From: an uncultured Flavobacteriaceae bacterium
Lineage (GTDB): Bacteria > Bacteroidota > Bacteroidia > Flavobacteriales > Flavobacteriaceae
NCBI GenBank assembly: GCA_913020075.1
Contig: CAJWAE010000005.1
Coordinates: forward strand, 1 to 49,095
Direction: 5' to 3'
Length of the DNA stretch: 49,095 nt
Position 1 is the first letter of the stretch; every line of letters starts with the position of its first letter. Below, piece after piece: positions 1 through 9,007 of this stretch. Both the position numbers and the translations under genes were made by a program. Under the pieces are notes generated by a model that worked only from the letters and a program-made list of their open reading frames with translations, did no database searches and was not told the DNA's origin.

Positions 1-41
1 TTCCTAAACTTTAGATACAAGTTCGATTCTTGTCGAGGGTA
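1..41 (+). tRNA. 3' part of a tRNA (truncated by window start), possibly tRNA-Arg(CCT)
   Basis: T-arm ACAAG-TTCGATT-CTTGT at 17-33, then 7-nt acceptor strand CGAGGGT and discriminator A. The preceding TTCCTAA fits an anticodon loop with CCT if the variable loop is 4 nt. The 5' half is outside the window. Confidence 0.65.
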
Positions 42-112
42 CTAAAAAGGAAATACCCCTTAAAGTAAATCAAAGGCGCATTTATTGAGTAATAGTTTTT
101 TGAGAGTAAAAC

Positions 113-889
113 TTAACCGCCTATTAATTTTTTAATTTTTTCTTTTTCTTCTTTTGCTAATTCAGCATCGACGAGAATACGTCCACTATGTTCATCGGTG
201 ATGATTTTATTTCGTGAAGCAATTTCCATTTGAACTTGTGGTGGAATTGAGAAATAAGAACCACCAGAAGCACCTCGCTCTATTGGTACAATGGCAAGTC
301 CATTTTTTACACTTCCACGAATTCGTTTGTATGCACTAACAAGTCTTTCTTCTATTTGTTTTTCAAAATCAGTTGATTTTTTTTGAAGAATATCTTCTTC
401 TTTTTGAGTATCTTTTAAAATAGCATTTAGTTCACTCTTTTTGGCTTTAAAATGTGAATTACGCTCTTTTAATTTTTCAATTAATATATTAAGCGATTCT
501 TGCTTTTGAAGAATACGTCCCTTAAACCCTATAATTTTTTTCTCTGCTAATTGACTTTCTAGATCCTGAAATTCTTGTTCTTTTACAATTGAATTATATT
601 CTCTGTTATTTCGAACATTTTTTAATTTTTCCTCATATTTTTTCAAAAGCTCCTTAGCATTTTCTATTACTTGTTTTTGATCTGAAATTCCATTTTCGAT
701 TTCTTCAACTTCAACCTTGACCTTATCAAGTTTTATGTTTAAACCAACAATTTCATTATCTAAATCCTCAACTTCTAAAGGAAGTTCACCCCTAAGATTT
801 TGTATTTCATCGATTCGAGAGTCAATAAGTTGTAAGTCATAGAGAGCTCTAAGTTTAGTTTCGATAGATGTTTCCTTTTTTTTGGCCAT
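113..889 (-). CDS. Coiled-coil plus C4-type zinc-ribbon family protein (CT398-like hairpin), cysteine-less in the ribbon
   Basis: Long coiled-coil followed by GxxGGSYFSIPPQVQMEIASRNKIITDEHSGRILVD, which matches the C-terminal ribbon family but without the Cys pairs. Confidence 0.8.
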   Translation of the reverse strand: MAKKKETSIETKLRALYDLQLIDSRIDEIQNLRGELPLEVEDLDNEIVGLNIKLDKVKVEVEEIENGISDQKQVIENAKELLKKYEEKLKNVRNNREYNSIVKEQEFQDLESQLAEKKIIGFKGRILQKQESLNILIEKLKERNSHFKAKKSELNAILKDTQKEEDILQKKSTDFEKQIEERLVSAYKRIRGSVKNGLAIVPIERGASGGSYFSIPPQVQMEIASRNKIITDEHSGRILVDAELAKEEKEKIKKLIGG

Positions 890-891
890 AG

Positions 892-1683
892 CTAGAAGTA
901 GTTAACTGGATTTGTTTTTATATTCGACAAAATGATTGCAAAATTAGGCAATTTTTCTGTAAGATAATCATATATCAGATTTTTGGTAAATTGTTCACTT
1001 TCATAGTGCCCAATATCGACCAATAAAAAGTTATTTTCAGACTGAAAAAATTGATGGTATTTTAAATCTGAGGTGATAAAAGCATCTGCCCCTTGTTCTT
1101 TAGCATTTTCAATTGCAAAACTTCCTGAACCACCTAAAATAGCAATTTTTTTAATTTTTTTACTTGTAAGTTTACTATGTCTAATTAGATCTGTGTTTAA
1201 TTTACTCTTGACAAAATCTAAAAAGTCTATTTCCTGCATTGTCGAGGTAAGTTCGCCAATTCTTCCCATCCCTATTTTTGGTTTTTTGTGGCTACTGTCT
1301 TTAGGAATTAAAACTCGACTTTTGATTAATCCTAATTTCTTTTCCAAGGTATAATTAACTCCCGTCGGATGATTGTCTAATCTAGTATGTAATGCCAAAA
1401 CTGAAATTTTATTTTCTATTGCTTTAATCACTACCCTTTCTACATAGTTTTCACCATTAATTTTTTTTAGTCCAGAAAAAATGATAGGATGAAAGCAAAC
1501 CACAAGATTGCACTCATTTTTAATAGCTTCTTCTATAATATTCTCAGTGCAATCTAGAGAAACAATAACTCCAGAGCATTCTTCTTTGGAATCTCCTAAA
1601 AGTAGTCCTACATTGTCAAAGTCCTCCGCATAAGCTGAGGGAGCCCAATCTTCTAATAAGTCAATAAGGTTTTGAATGATCAT
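892..1683 (-). CDS. Nif3-like dinuclear metal center protein (YbgI family)
   Basis: DNVGLLLGD, HTRLDNHPTGVNYTL, GxGSFAIENAKEQGADAFITSDLKYH motifs. Internal Met (MIIQNLIDLLEDWAP) at 1683 preferred over the 1722 start in the ORF track. Confidence 0.85.
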   Translation of the reverse strand: MIIQNLIDLLEDWAPSAYAEDFDNVGLLLGDSKEECSGVIVSLDCTENIIEEAIKNECNLVVCFHPIIFSGLKKINGENYVERVVIKAIENKISVLALHTRLDNHPTGVNYTLEKKLGLIKSRVLIPKDSSHKKPKIGMGRIGELTSTMQEIDFLDFVKSKLNTDLIRHSKLTSKKIKKIAILGGSGSFAIENAKEQGADAFITSDLKYHQFFQSENNFLLVDIGHYESEQFTKNLIYDYLTEKLPNFAIILSNIKTNPVNYF

Positions 1684-1720
1684 ATTCAATTGAATTAAAA
1701 CAAATATAATATTTATCTTC

Positions 1721-2746
1721 ATGGCGATGAAAACCTTAAGAAATTTATTGCTTCCATTTTCCTTTTTATATGGTGGAGTTATTCTTTTAAGAAATTTTTT
1801 ATTTGATACGGGAATTCTTAAAAGTAATCTAATTTCAATCCCAAGTATTGGAGTAGGGAATCTCAGTTCAGGGGGAACAGGTAAAACAGTAGTGATTGAT
1901 TATTTAATTAATCTTTTAAAAAACGAGTATCATATTGGAGTTTTAAGCAGGGGGTATAAACGTAAAACTATTGGTTTAGTTCATGTTTCAAATGCCAGTA
2001 AAGTTTATGAAATTGGTGATGAACCCTTTCAACTTTTCAAAAAGCATCCAGAAATTTCAATGATTGTAGCTGAAAAAAGAAGTCTTGGAGTTCAGAATTT
2101 TATTGACTCGGACTTGGTTCCAGATATTATTTTACTTGACGATATTATGCAGCATAGATATATCAAATCTAAAATTATGATTCTTACAACCACCTATAAT
2201 TTACCTTATTTTTCAGACACTTTATTGCCTTCAGGCAATTTGCGTGAACCTATTTCAGGAAAAAAAAGAGCAAATATTATTTTGATTAATAAGTGTCCTA
2301 ATAGTTTAAGTATTGAAAAACAAAATATTTTTTTAGATCGTATTAACGCAAGCAGAAACCAGAGCGTTTTCTTTACTAGAATTAATTACGGTATTAATAT
2401 TATTAGCGAAAAGAATTCAATGTCTTTATCTTTAATAAAAGAATCTTTTTTATTGGTCACAGGGGTAGCAAATCCTGAGCCACTTAAAACCTTTTTAGCT
2501 AACAGTGGATTTAGCTTTTTACATTTGTCTTTTCCTGATCACCACATCTTTAGCAAAAGAGATTTAAATAAAATTAAAATTCAAAAAAAGAAAAAAATTA
2601 TATTAACCACCGAAAAAGATTTTACTCGATTAAATCCAATTTGGGAAGGAGAAGATCTATATTATTTGCCTATTGAAATGGAATTTATAAATCCTTCTGA
2701 TCAAGCAATTTTCGATAAGCTCATCAAAAAAGTGATGATTTCTTAA
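1721..2746 (+). CDS. lpxK: Tetraacyldisaccharide 4'-kinase
   Basis: Walker A GVGNLSSGGTGKT, SRGYKRKT, DEPFQLFKK, LLDDIMQHR, LPSGNLREP motifs of LpxK. Confidence 0.92.
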   Translation: MAMKTLRNLLLPFSFLYGGVILLRNFLFDTGILKSNLISIPSIGVGNLSSGGTGKTVVIDYLINLLKNEYHIGVLSRGYKRKTIGLVHVSNASKVYEIGDEPFQLFKKHPEISMIVAEKRSLGVQNFIDSDLVPDIILLDDIMQHRYIKSKIMILTTTYNLPYFSDTLLPSGNLREPISGKKRANIILINKCPNSLSIEKQNIFLDRINASRNQSVFFTRINYGINIISEKNSMSLSLIKESFLLVTGVANPEPLKTFLANSGFSFLHLSFPDHHIFSKRDLNKIKIQKKKKIILTTEKDFTRLNPIWEGEDLYYLPIEMEFINPSDQAIFDKLIKKVMIS

Positions 2747-3616
2747 TTAAGCAATATGTTTATGCGCTTTATAAGAAGAACGAACTAATGGACCACTTTC
2801 AACGTGTCTAAAGCCTGCATCAAGAGCAAAGGTTTCGTATTTTTTAAAAGTTTCTGGAGTAATAAAAGATTGCACAGGTAAGTGTTTTTTGCTAGGCTGA
2901 AGATATTGTCCGATAGTAACAACGTCTACTGATGCTTTTCTTAAATCACGAAGTGTTTCCAGAACTTCTTGTTCTTCTTCCCCTAAACCCAACATAATGC
3001 CTGATTTAGTTCGATTTATTCCTTGATGTTTCAAGTATTTAAGAACCTCTAAGCTAGTATCATATTTAGCTTGAACACGAACTTTTCTGGTTAATCGTCT
3101 TACCGTTTCTACATTGTGAGAAATAACCTCAGGAGCTACAGCAATAATCCGATCTATATTTCTTTTATTACCCTGAAAATCAGGTATTAAAGTTTCTAGA
3201 GTGGTATTAGGACTGATTCTTCGGATAGCATTTACAGTTTCTGCCCAAATTATAGAGCCCATGTCTTTTATGTCATCTCGATCTACAGAGGTGACTACGG
3301 CATGTTTAATTTTCATAATTTTAATAGAATTGGCAACTTTTTCAGGTTCAGTCCAATCAACTGATCCTGGACGACCTGTTTGAACACCACAAAAGCCACA
3401 AGATCGTGTACATATATTTCCTAAAATCATAAATGTTGCTGTACCCTCAGCCCAACATTCCCCCATATTTGGGCAGCTACCTGAGGTGCAAATAGTATTT
3501 AATTTATATTTTTCTACTAATCCTCTAAGTTCTGTGTATTTCTTACCAGTTGGAAGTTTTACGCGAATCCAATCTGGTTTTTTTTGATGTTTAGCTTCTT
3601 TTGCTTGTACTTCCAT
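2747..3616 (-). CDS. lipA: Lipoyl synthase (radical SAM)
   Basis: CTSGSCPNMGECW N-terminal cluster motif and CTRSCGFC radical SAM motif. Start at the internal Met (MEVQAKEAKHQKKPDW) likely. Confidence 0.95.
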   Translation of the reverse strand: MEVQAKEAKHQKKPDWIRVKLPTGKKYTELRGLVEKYKLNTICTSGSCPNMGECWAEGTATFMILGNICTRSCGFCGVQTGRPGSVDWTEPEKVANSIKIMKIKHAVVTSVDRDDIKDMGSIIWAETVNAIRRISPNTTLETLIPDFQGNKRNIDRIIAVAPEVISHNVETVRRLTRKVRVQAKYDTSLEVLKYLKHQGINRTKSGIMLGLGEEEQEVLETLRDLRKASVDVVTIGQYLQPSKKHLPVQSFITPETFKKYETFALDAGFRHVESGPLVRSSYKAHKHIA

Positions 3617-3649
3617 CGAAATAATTTTCACAAAGATACAAACTAAAGA

Positions 3650-4864
3650 TTAGAGACTCAAAATATAAAATGCAGTAAATCCTGTTAAAAAAAAGAGGCC
3701 TAGAACACTTAAAACACGAAGTGCTTTTTTGGGCTGATGGGATTCAGGCATTTCTTTACTTATTACAAGTTTATAGTTTAAAAAAGCATAAAAGGGCGCA
3801 GTTATAAAAGATAGTACTGTTGCAATTTGAACAAGTTGACCCATTTCAGATAGTAAAAATAAAAAAATACATCCAGTACCAAAAGCCAAAATAACCATCC
3901 AATGTATATAATAATTATTTTGCCTGTTAAAAAGCAATTGTACTGTTTTAGACATTGACCTGGGAGAAGCATCTAGTGTAGTGACAGTTGTGCTGAGCAT
4001 TGCAGTAAATGCAGCTATACCGATAATTCCGTAAGCTGTTTCACCTAAGTTTGAAGTAAAGAGTTGGATTAATTGTCCTGCAAAAGCTCCTCCTTGGTTT
4101 GAAAAATTAGTACCTGTATCAAACATTACTAATGCTCCAAGGCCCAGAAAACATAGCGCTAAAAAGACAGTGGTAATGTAACCCACATTAAAATCAAATA
4201 AACTTTCTTTAATTGTTGATTTTTTAGATTGAGTTTTGTTTTTTTCCAAAGTCCAAATGGAATGCCAAATTGATACATCAAGAGGAGCAGGCATCCATCC
4301 TAAAAATGCAATTAAAAAAAATAATCCAGTTTTATCAGGAAAAACCTGCACATAAGATAAAGGATGATCATTTTTGAAAAAAGCAATACACATTGCTAAA
4401 ATACAGCTAATTGCTAATACAATTATAATGACTTTAATCATTTTATCTAACCATTGATAACGCCCTAACAATAAAAATGTACTACAAATAAGTGTGATTA
4501 GTATGCTCCAAAGAACAATACTTTCTGTGATTCCAAATAATTTCGATGCCAATCCCGCAGTAACTACTGTTACTGCACTTTGAATTGTAAACATGGTAAC
4601 GAGGTTAATTAAAAAATAAGCCCATAAATACCCTTTACCTAATTTATAATACCCATCCAAAAGAGTTTTGCCTGTAGCTTGCGCATAGCGGGGACCATAT
4701 TGAAAAAAAGGATATTTGAATAAATTAACAAGAAGTAATGCCCATACCAGACCCCAGCCGAAATCAGCACCAGCTCGTGTTGACTGAACCAAGTGAGAAA
4801 CTCCAATAGCTGCTCCTGCAAAAAGAAATCCAGGACCTAATTTTGATAAATTAATTCGTTTCAC
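3650..4864 (-). CDS. NRAMP-like (Nramp/APC superfamily) membrane transporter
   Basis: GPGFLFAGAAIGVSHLVQSTRAGADFGWGL N-terminus, many TM segments and WMPAPLDVSIW TM6-like region; canonical DPGN absent. Confidence 0.75.
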   Translation of the reverse strand: MKRINLSKLGPGFLFAGAAIGVSHLVQSTRAGADFGWGLVWALLLVNLFKYPFFQYGPRYAQATGKTLLDGYYKLGKGYLWAYFLINLVTMFTIQSAVTVVTAGLASKLFGITESIVLWSILITLICSTFLLLGRYQWLDKMIKVIIIVLAISCILAMCIAFFKNDHPLSYVQVFPDKTGLFFLIAFLGWMPAPLDVSIWHSIWTLEKNKTQSKKSTIKESLFDFNVGYITTVFLALCFLGLGALVMFDTGTNFSNQGGAFAGQLIQLFTSNLGETAYGIIGIAAFTAMLSTTVTTLDASPRSMSKTVQLLFNRQNNYYIHWMVILAFGTGCIFLFLLSEMGQLVQIATVLSFITAPFYAFLNYKLVISKEMPESHQPKKALRVLSVLGLFFLTGFTAFYILSL

Positions 4865-5411
4865 GATCTAAAAGATTAGCAAGCATTTTTTTAGCTCTAA
4901 AAAGTTTTACCCTAATTGTTATAGCGGGCTCTTTCAAAATATTTTCAATTTCTTTGTATGACAAATTCTCAAAATATCTAAGTTTTATAATATTTCGATA
5001 TTCCTTTTTTAATGTTTTAATATTGGCTAAAATATGATCTAGATTTTGATTAGCTATCATTAAGTCTTCTGGAGATGGATCACAACTATATGGTTCAAAA
5101 TAATCACCTTGATCAATTTCCTTTAAGTTTTCAAATTTCTGTTTTGATTTTCTGTAGCTATCAATATGGTGGTTTTTAGCGATGGTTAATATCCAAGAAA
5201 CAAAAGGTAGTTTTTCGTTAAAACTTTCAAGACGATCAAATGCTTTTGAAAAGGACTCTATAGCTAATTCCTCTGCTACTTTTGGATTTGAAGTTCTAAG
5301 GCATAAGACCGAGTAAACCTTATCCCAATGTAAATTAAAAAGAATATTGTAAGCAGATTGGTCATTTGCTTTTGCTCTGTGAATGATATTTTTTTCGTCT
5401 TGAAATTTCAT
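4851..5411 (-). CDS. ECF-type RNA polymerase sigma factor
   Basis: Region 2 (ELAIESFSKAFDRLESF...PFVSWILTIAKNHHIDSYRK) and region 4 (NIIKLRYFENLSYKEIENILKEPAITIRVKLFRAKKML). Confidence 0.9.
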   Translation of the reverse strand: MKFQDEKNIIHRAKANDQSAYNILFNLHWDKVYSVLCLRTSNPKVAEELAIESFSKAFDRLESFNEKLPFVSWILTIAKNHHIDSYRKSKQKFENLKEIDQGDYFEPYSCDPSPEDLMIANQNLDHILANIKTLKKEYRNIIKLRYFENLSYKEIENILKEPAITIRVKLFRAKKMLANLLDRETN

Positions 5412-5428
5412 TTTTTGGATGAAATAAA

Positions 5429-5635
5429 TCAGTTATTTAAAAGAGTTTTATTTTCACAATCAGCTTCAGAAGGTCTTTTTCCACAGAGGCCACATGGTTG
5501 GTTATCCTTGTTGAGAAAAGGGCTCTGACTTGCGCAGGTCCCTGCAAACTCTCCGTCTTTTTTAGCCCATATTTTAATTGCAATTCCAGCAAAAGCAAAA
5601 AACAAGAGTATAAATGTGATAAAAAATAATTCCAT
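5429..5635 (-). CDS. Small single-TM cysteine-rich protein, NqrM-like (DUF539-like) candidate
   Basis: 68 aa; one N-terminal TM then GEFAGTCASQSPFLNKDNQPCGLCGKRPSEADC with four Cys. Confidence 0.6.
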   Translation of the reverse strand: MELFFITFILLFFAFAGIAIKIWAKKDGEFAGTCASQSPFLNKDNQPCGLCGKRPSEADCENKTLLNN

Positions 5636-5707
5636 AACTAATATTTAAAGATACAAAAATAGTGATCTTTATTGGAAAACAGAATAGTGTTAAAGTAAGA
5701 GAATGCA

Positions 5708-5756
5708 ATATTTCCTTTATGAAATATCATTTTTAAAGTTCATAAACTTTAAAAAT
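5708..5756. repeat. Two tandem AT-rich inverted repeats between DUF456 and NqrM-like genes
   Basis: ATATTTC-CTTTAT-GAAATAT (5708-5727) and ATTTTTAAAGTT-CATA-AACTTTAAAAAT (5729-5756, 12 bp perfect). Confidence 0.6.
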
Positions 5757-5775
5757 AAATTAATTCTTTTATGTT

Positions 5776-6276
5776 TTAAAATATGAGCTCTTTATATTTC
5801 CAAATAATATTGATGAAATAATAGGCAAAGATTAATCCAACTATTAGCTTAAGCAAAACACCTGTAAGAAAACCGAATAGAACTCCTAATGCAGCTTTAA
5901 AGGCTCCGGTTTTATTATCTTTATTTGAATAAATTTCTCCAAAAAAAGCACCAAAAAAAGGACCTATTATAATTCCAAAAGGGCCTAAAAAAACCAAACC
6001 TAAAATTAATCCAACTGCACTTCCGATAATACTACCTTTTCCTCCTCCAGATATTTTAGCGCCAAAAACAGATACAATATTTTCTATAAAGAAAACAAAT
6101 ATTGCTATAAATAAAGTAATCATCAAAAAGCTAGTTTCAATAAAAACAGAAGGAGCAAAATCGAGTATTAGCAGTCCTAACCAAGAGGTTAATGGTCCTG
6201 GTATTATAGGCAAAAAGCTTCCAGCAACTCCAAGTAGGATAAAAGCTCCTGCGATACAAATGAATAAAAGATCCAT
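5776..6276 (-). CDS. DUF456 family membrane protein
   Basis: GVAGSFLPIIPGPLTSWLGLLIL and glycine-rich GPFGIIIGPFFGAFFGEI typical of DUF456. Confidence 0.85.
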   Translation of the reverse strand: MDLLFICIAGAFILLGVAGSFLPIIPGPLTSWLGLLILDFAPSVFIETSFLMITLFIAIFVFFIENIVSVFGAKISGGGKGSIIGSAVGLILGLVFLGPFGIIIGPFFGAFFGEIYSNKDNKTGAFKAALGVLFGFLTGVLLKLIVGLIFAYYFINIIWKYKELIF

Positions 6277-6367
6277 ATATAAAAATATAAATTTTTAAGA
6301 CCACTCTCTTAATAGTGAAGAACAAATGAATAAAAAATTGTAATTTTAATTTCATAAAATTAAAAAA

Positions 6368-6865
6368 ATGAATTTTCATTTCAAATTGTTTCGTAACTCC
6401 ATTTTAATAGCGCTTTTATTCATTCTTTATGGTTGTCATCTTTTTCAATCCACAGATGTATCAAAAAAAGAAATAAATGCTTCATCGTCCTGGTCTGAAA
6501 AAGATCAAGTACCCACTTTCGATATTTGTGAAGGACTCGAAGGTGATGAACATCAAAGTTGTTTTGAATCGATGATTTCTAATTCTATCACCAATTATTT
6601 AGATCAATATAACATTGAATCTAACACAAATTTTGAAGAGGAAATATTAATGATTATTAAAATCGATAAAGAGGGCTTCTTTGCCCTAGAGAATCTAGAG
6701 GCAAGTAAAAAAATTAAAGATGCGATGCCTGATCTGGAAAACAGTTTAATTGATGCTATTAATCAATTGCCTCAGGCAAACCCAGCAATAAAGACCAATG
6801 TGGGTTCATATGTTGCTACTTCTTTCAAATTACCTTTAAAGATTTCTGCACAGCAAGATTACTAA
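6368..6865 (+). CDS. Putative lipoprotein with TonB-C-like (energy transducer-like) region
   Basis: Lipobox LLFILYGC; VPTFDICEGLEGDEHQSCFESMISNSITNYL resembles flavobacterial TonB-type C-terminal repeats. Confidence 0.55.
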   Translation: MNFHFKLFRNSILIALLFILYGCHLFQSTDVSKKEINASSSWSEKDQVPTFDICEGLEGDEHQSCFESMISNSITNYLDQYNIESNTNFEEEILMIIKIDKEGFFALENLEASKKIKDAMPDLENSLIDAINQLPQANPAIKTNVGSYVATSFKLPLKISAQQDY

Positions 6866-7428
6866 TGCAGGAAAATAAAATTATTCTAGGGATAGATCCA
6901 GGAACTACTATAATGGGCTTCGGATTGATTAAAACCACAAAAAATTCAATGGAATTTATTCAAATGCATGAATTACATTTGAAAAAATATGAAAATCATT
7001 TTTTAAAACTTCATTATATTTTTAAACGAACTATTGACCTCATTGAGGAGTTTCATCCAGATGAGATTGCTATTGAAGCACCCTTTTTTGGGAAAAATGT
7101 CCAATCTATGTTAAAGCTAGGAAGAGCTCAGGGTGTTGCTATGGCAGCCGGTTTGTCTAGAGAAATTGCTATTACTGAATATTCACCTAAGAAAATTAAA
7201 ATGGCTGTTACGGGAAATGGAAATGCATCTAAAGAACAGGTAGCCAAAATGCTCCAACAGCTTCTTAAAATTAAAAAACTCCCAAAAAACTTAGATGCAA
7301 CGGATGGGTTAGCTGCAGCAGTTTGTCATTACTATAACCAAGGAAGTATAGCCAAAGGAAAATCATATACTGGTTGGAGTGCTTATATAAATCAAAATCC
7401 TAAAAAGGTTAAATCACAAAAACCTTAG
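6865..7428 (+). CDS. ruvC: Crossover junction endodeoxyribonuclease RuvC
   Basis: ILGIDPGTTIMGFG, AIEAPFFGKNVQSMLKLGRAQGVAM, DATDGLAAAVCHY. Confidence 0.95.
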   Translation: MQENKIILGIDPGTTIMGFGLIKTTKNSMEFIQMHELHLKKYENHFLKLHYIFKRTIDLIEEFHPDEIAIEAPFFGKNVQSMLKLGRAQGVAMAAGLSREIAITEYSPKKIKMAVTGNGNASKEQVAKMLQQLLKIKKLPKNLDATDGLAAAVCHYYNQGSIAKGKSYTGWSAYINQNPKKVKSQKP

Positions 7429-7436
7429 TCTAGTCA

Positions 7437-8561
7437 ATGTCTAATTTATATTTTCATTTCCCTTTTTGTAAACAAGCATGTCATTATTGTAATTTCCATT
7501 TTTCAACAGCAATAAAAAGTAAAGATCTTATATGGGATGCTATGATAAAAGAGCTTCAGCTTCGATCGGATGAAGTGAAATCTCCATTAGAAAGTATTTA
7601 TTTTGGAGGTGGCTCACCTTCATTAATTTCTCCTGAAAAAATAGATTCTCTTTTAAAGAAAATTAAAAATCAGTTTTCAGTCTTAAATACAGTTGAGATT
7701 ACTTTAGAAGTTAATCCAGATGATGTCACAAAGAATTATTTAATTGAATTAAAACAGGCAGGTATTAATCGTTTAAGCCTAGGCACTCAATCTTTTTTTG
7801 ATGAAGATTTAAAGTTGATGAATCGTGCTCATAATTCAGATCAAGCTATTGAAGCTTTAGAAAATGTAACAAATCAATTTCAAAATTTCTCAATTGATTT
7901 GATTTATGGAATGCCTAATTCTAACATTACTTCATGGGAAAAAAACATACAAAGAGCCTTAAAGTTTAATCCACCCCATATTTCGGCTTATGCATTGACG
8001 GTAGAAAAAAAAACAGTTTTGTACGACCAGATAAAAAATAAGAAAATTGAGCTTATTTCAGATGAAGAAGTTAAGGAACAGTATGATCTTTTAGTATTAA
8101 AAATGAATACTTTAGGTTTTGTCAATTATGAATTTTCAAATTTTGGAAAGCCAGGTTTTTTTTCAATAAACAATCAAAATTATTGGAATGGAAAATCTTA
8201 CATAGGTATTGGGCCTTCTGCCCATAGTTATGATGGAGATGTTCTAAGGAGTTGGAATATTTCTAATAATCAACTTTATGTTAAGTCAATATCTTCAGGT
8301 GAGCTAAATTTTGAAAAAGAAAAATTGAGCTCTAAAGATCTCTACAATGAATACATTATGACAGGATTGAGGAAAATAGAAGGACTTTCTTTAAGTTACG
8401 TAAAAATAAAATTTGGGAAACCATATGCTGAATATTTGGAAGCTCAGGTTGACAAAAACCTTAAGTCTAGAAATTTTTATTGGGATGGAGATTATCTAAA
8501 AATTTCACAAAAAGCTAAATTTTTAACGGATGGTCTTGCAGCTGATCTTTTCAGGATATAG
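7437..8561 (+). CDS. hemW: HemW-like radical SAM heme chaperone (coproporphyrinogen III oxidase-like)
   Basis: YFHFPFCKQACHYCNFHF (CxxxCxxC), YFGGGSPSLIS, EVNPDDVT, GINRLSLGTQSF, IDLIYGMP. Confidence 0.92.
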   Translation: MSNLYFHFPFCKQACHYCNFHFSTAIKSKDLIWDAMIKELQLRSDEVKSPLESIYFGGGSPSLISPEKIDSLLKKIKNQFSVLNTVEITLEVNPDDVTKNYLIELKQAGINRLSLGTQSFFDEDLKLMNRAHNSDQAIEALENVTNQFQNFSIDLIYGMPNSNITSWEKNIQRALKFNPPHISAYALTVEKKTVLYDQIKNKKIELISDEEVKEQYDLLVLKMNTLGFVNYEFSNFGKPGFFSINNQNYWNGKSYIGIGPSAHSYDGDVLRSWNISNNQLYVKSISSGELNFEKEKLSSKDLYNEYIMTGLRKIEGLSLSYVKIKFGKPYAEYLEAQVDKNLKSRNFYWDGDYLKISQKAKFLTDGLAADLFRI

Positions 8562-8603
8562 GAAGGTAATAGATGTTTAGTATTTACATCAAATCTCCGT
8601 TCA

Positions 8604-9003
8604 ATGATGAAGGATATTATTCTCTTTTTACATATTATAACTGCATTGCCTTTAATTCCTATTGGGGCATATCTTCTTTTATCTAAAAAAAGAAGATTCT
8701 AAATATAGAAGTTTAGTAAAGTTATGGATGTTGCTTATGTTTATTAAGGGATTATTAATCGTCTTTCTACCATCTGTTGTTGGACCAAAATAGTTTAATC
8801 ATCTTGGACTATTAAACTTATTTACTCTATTAACGTTGTTGAGAGCTCCTTATATTATTAACTATGCTAGAAGTGGTAATATGACAAGACATAAAAGAAC
8901 GGTCAGAGTATTATACGTTGCATTAATAGCAACGTTTCTAAGTGCTTTTGTGCCTGATAGATTCTTAAGTAATCTAATATTTTCCAATAACTGGATTATT
9001 TAA
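8604..9003 (+). pseudogene. Disrupted small multi-TM membrane protein (DUF2306-like?)
   Basis: Frame from ATG 8604: MMKDIILFLHIITALPLIPIGAYLLLSKKRRF* (TAA 8700). Shifted frame continues SKYRSLVKLWMLLMFIKGLLIVFLPSVVGPK*(TAG 8791)FNHLGLLNLFTLLTLLRAPYIINYARSGNMTRHKRTVRVLYVALIATFLSAFVPDRFLSNLIFSNNWII* (9001-9003). Confidence 0.75.
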
Positions 9004-9007
9004 TTTT

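Noticed and set aside
1073-1354. Plus-strand ORF of 93 aa antisense to the Nif3-like gene
   Set aside because: Low-complexity antisense frame within a well-supported gene; the same applies to the other short antisense ORFs in the track (e.g. 3201-3383, 9160-9342, 24788-25048, 26931-27125, 30202-30474, 41924-42295).
6137-6379. 80-aa minus-strand ORF
   Set aside because: Mostly out-of-frame overlap with the DUF456 gene; no recognisable protein features.
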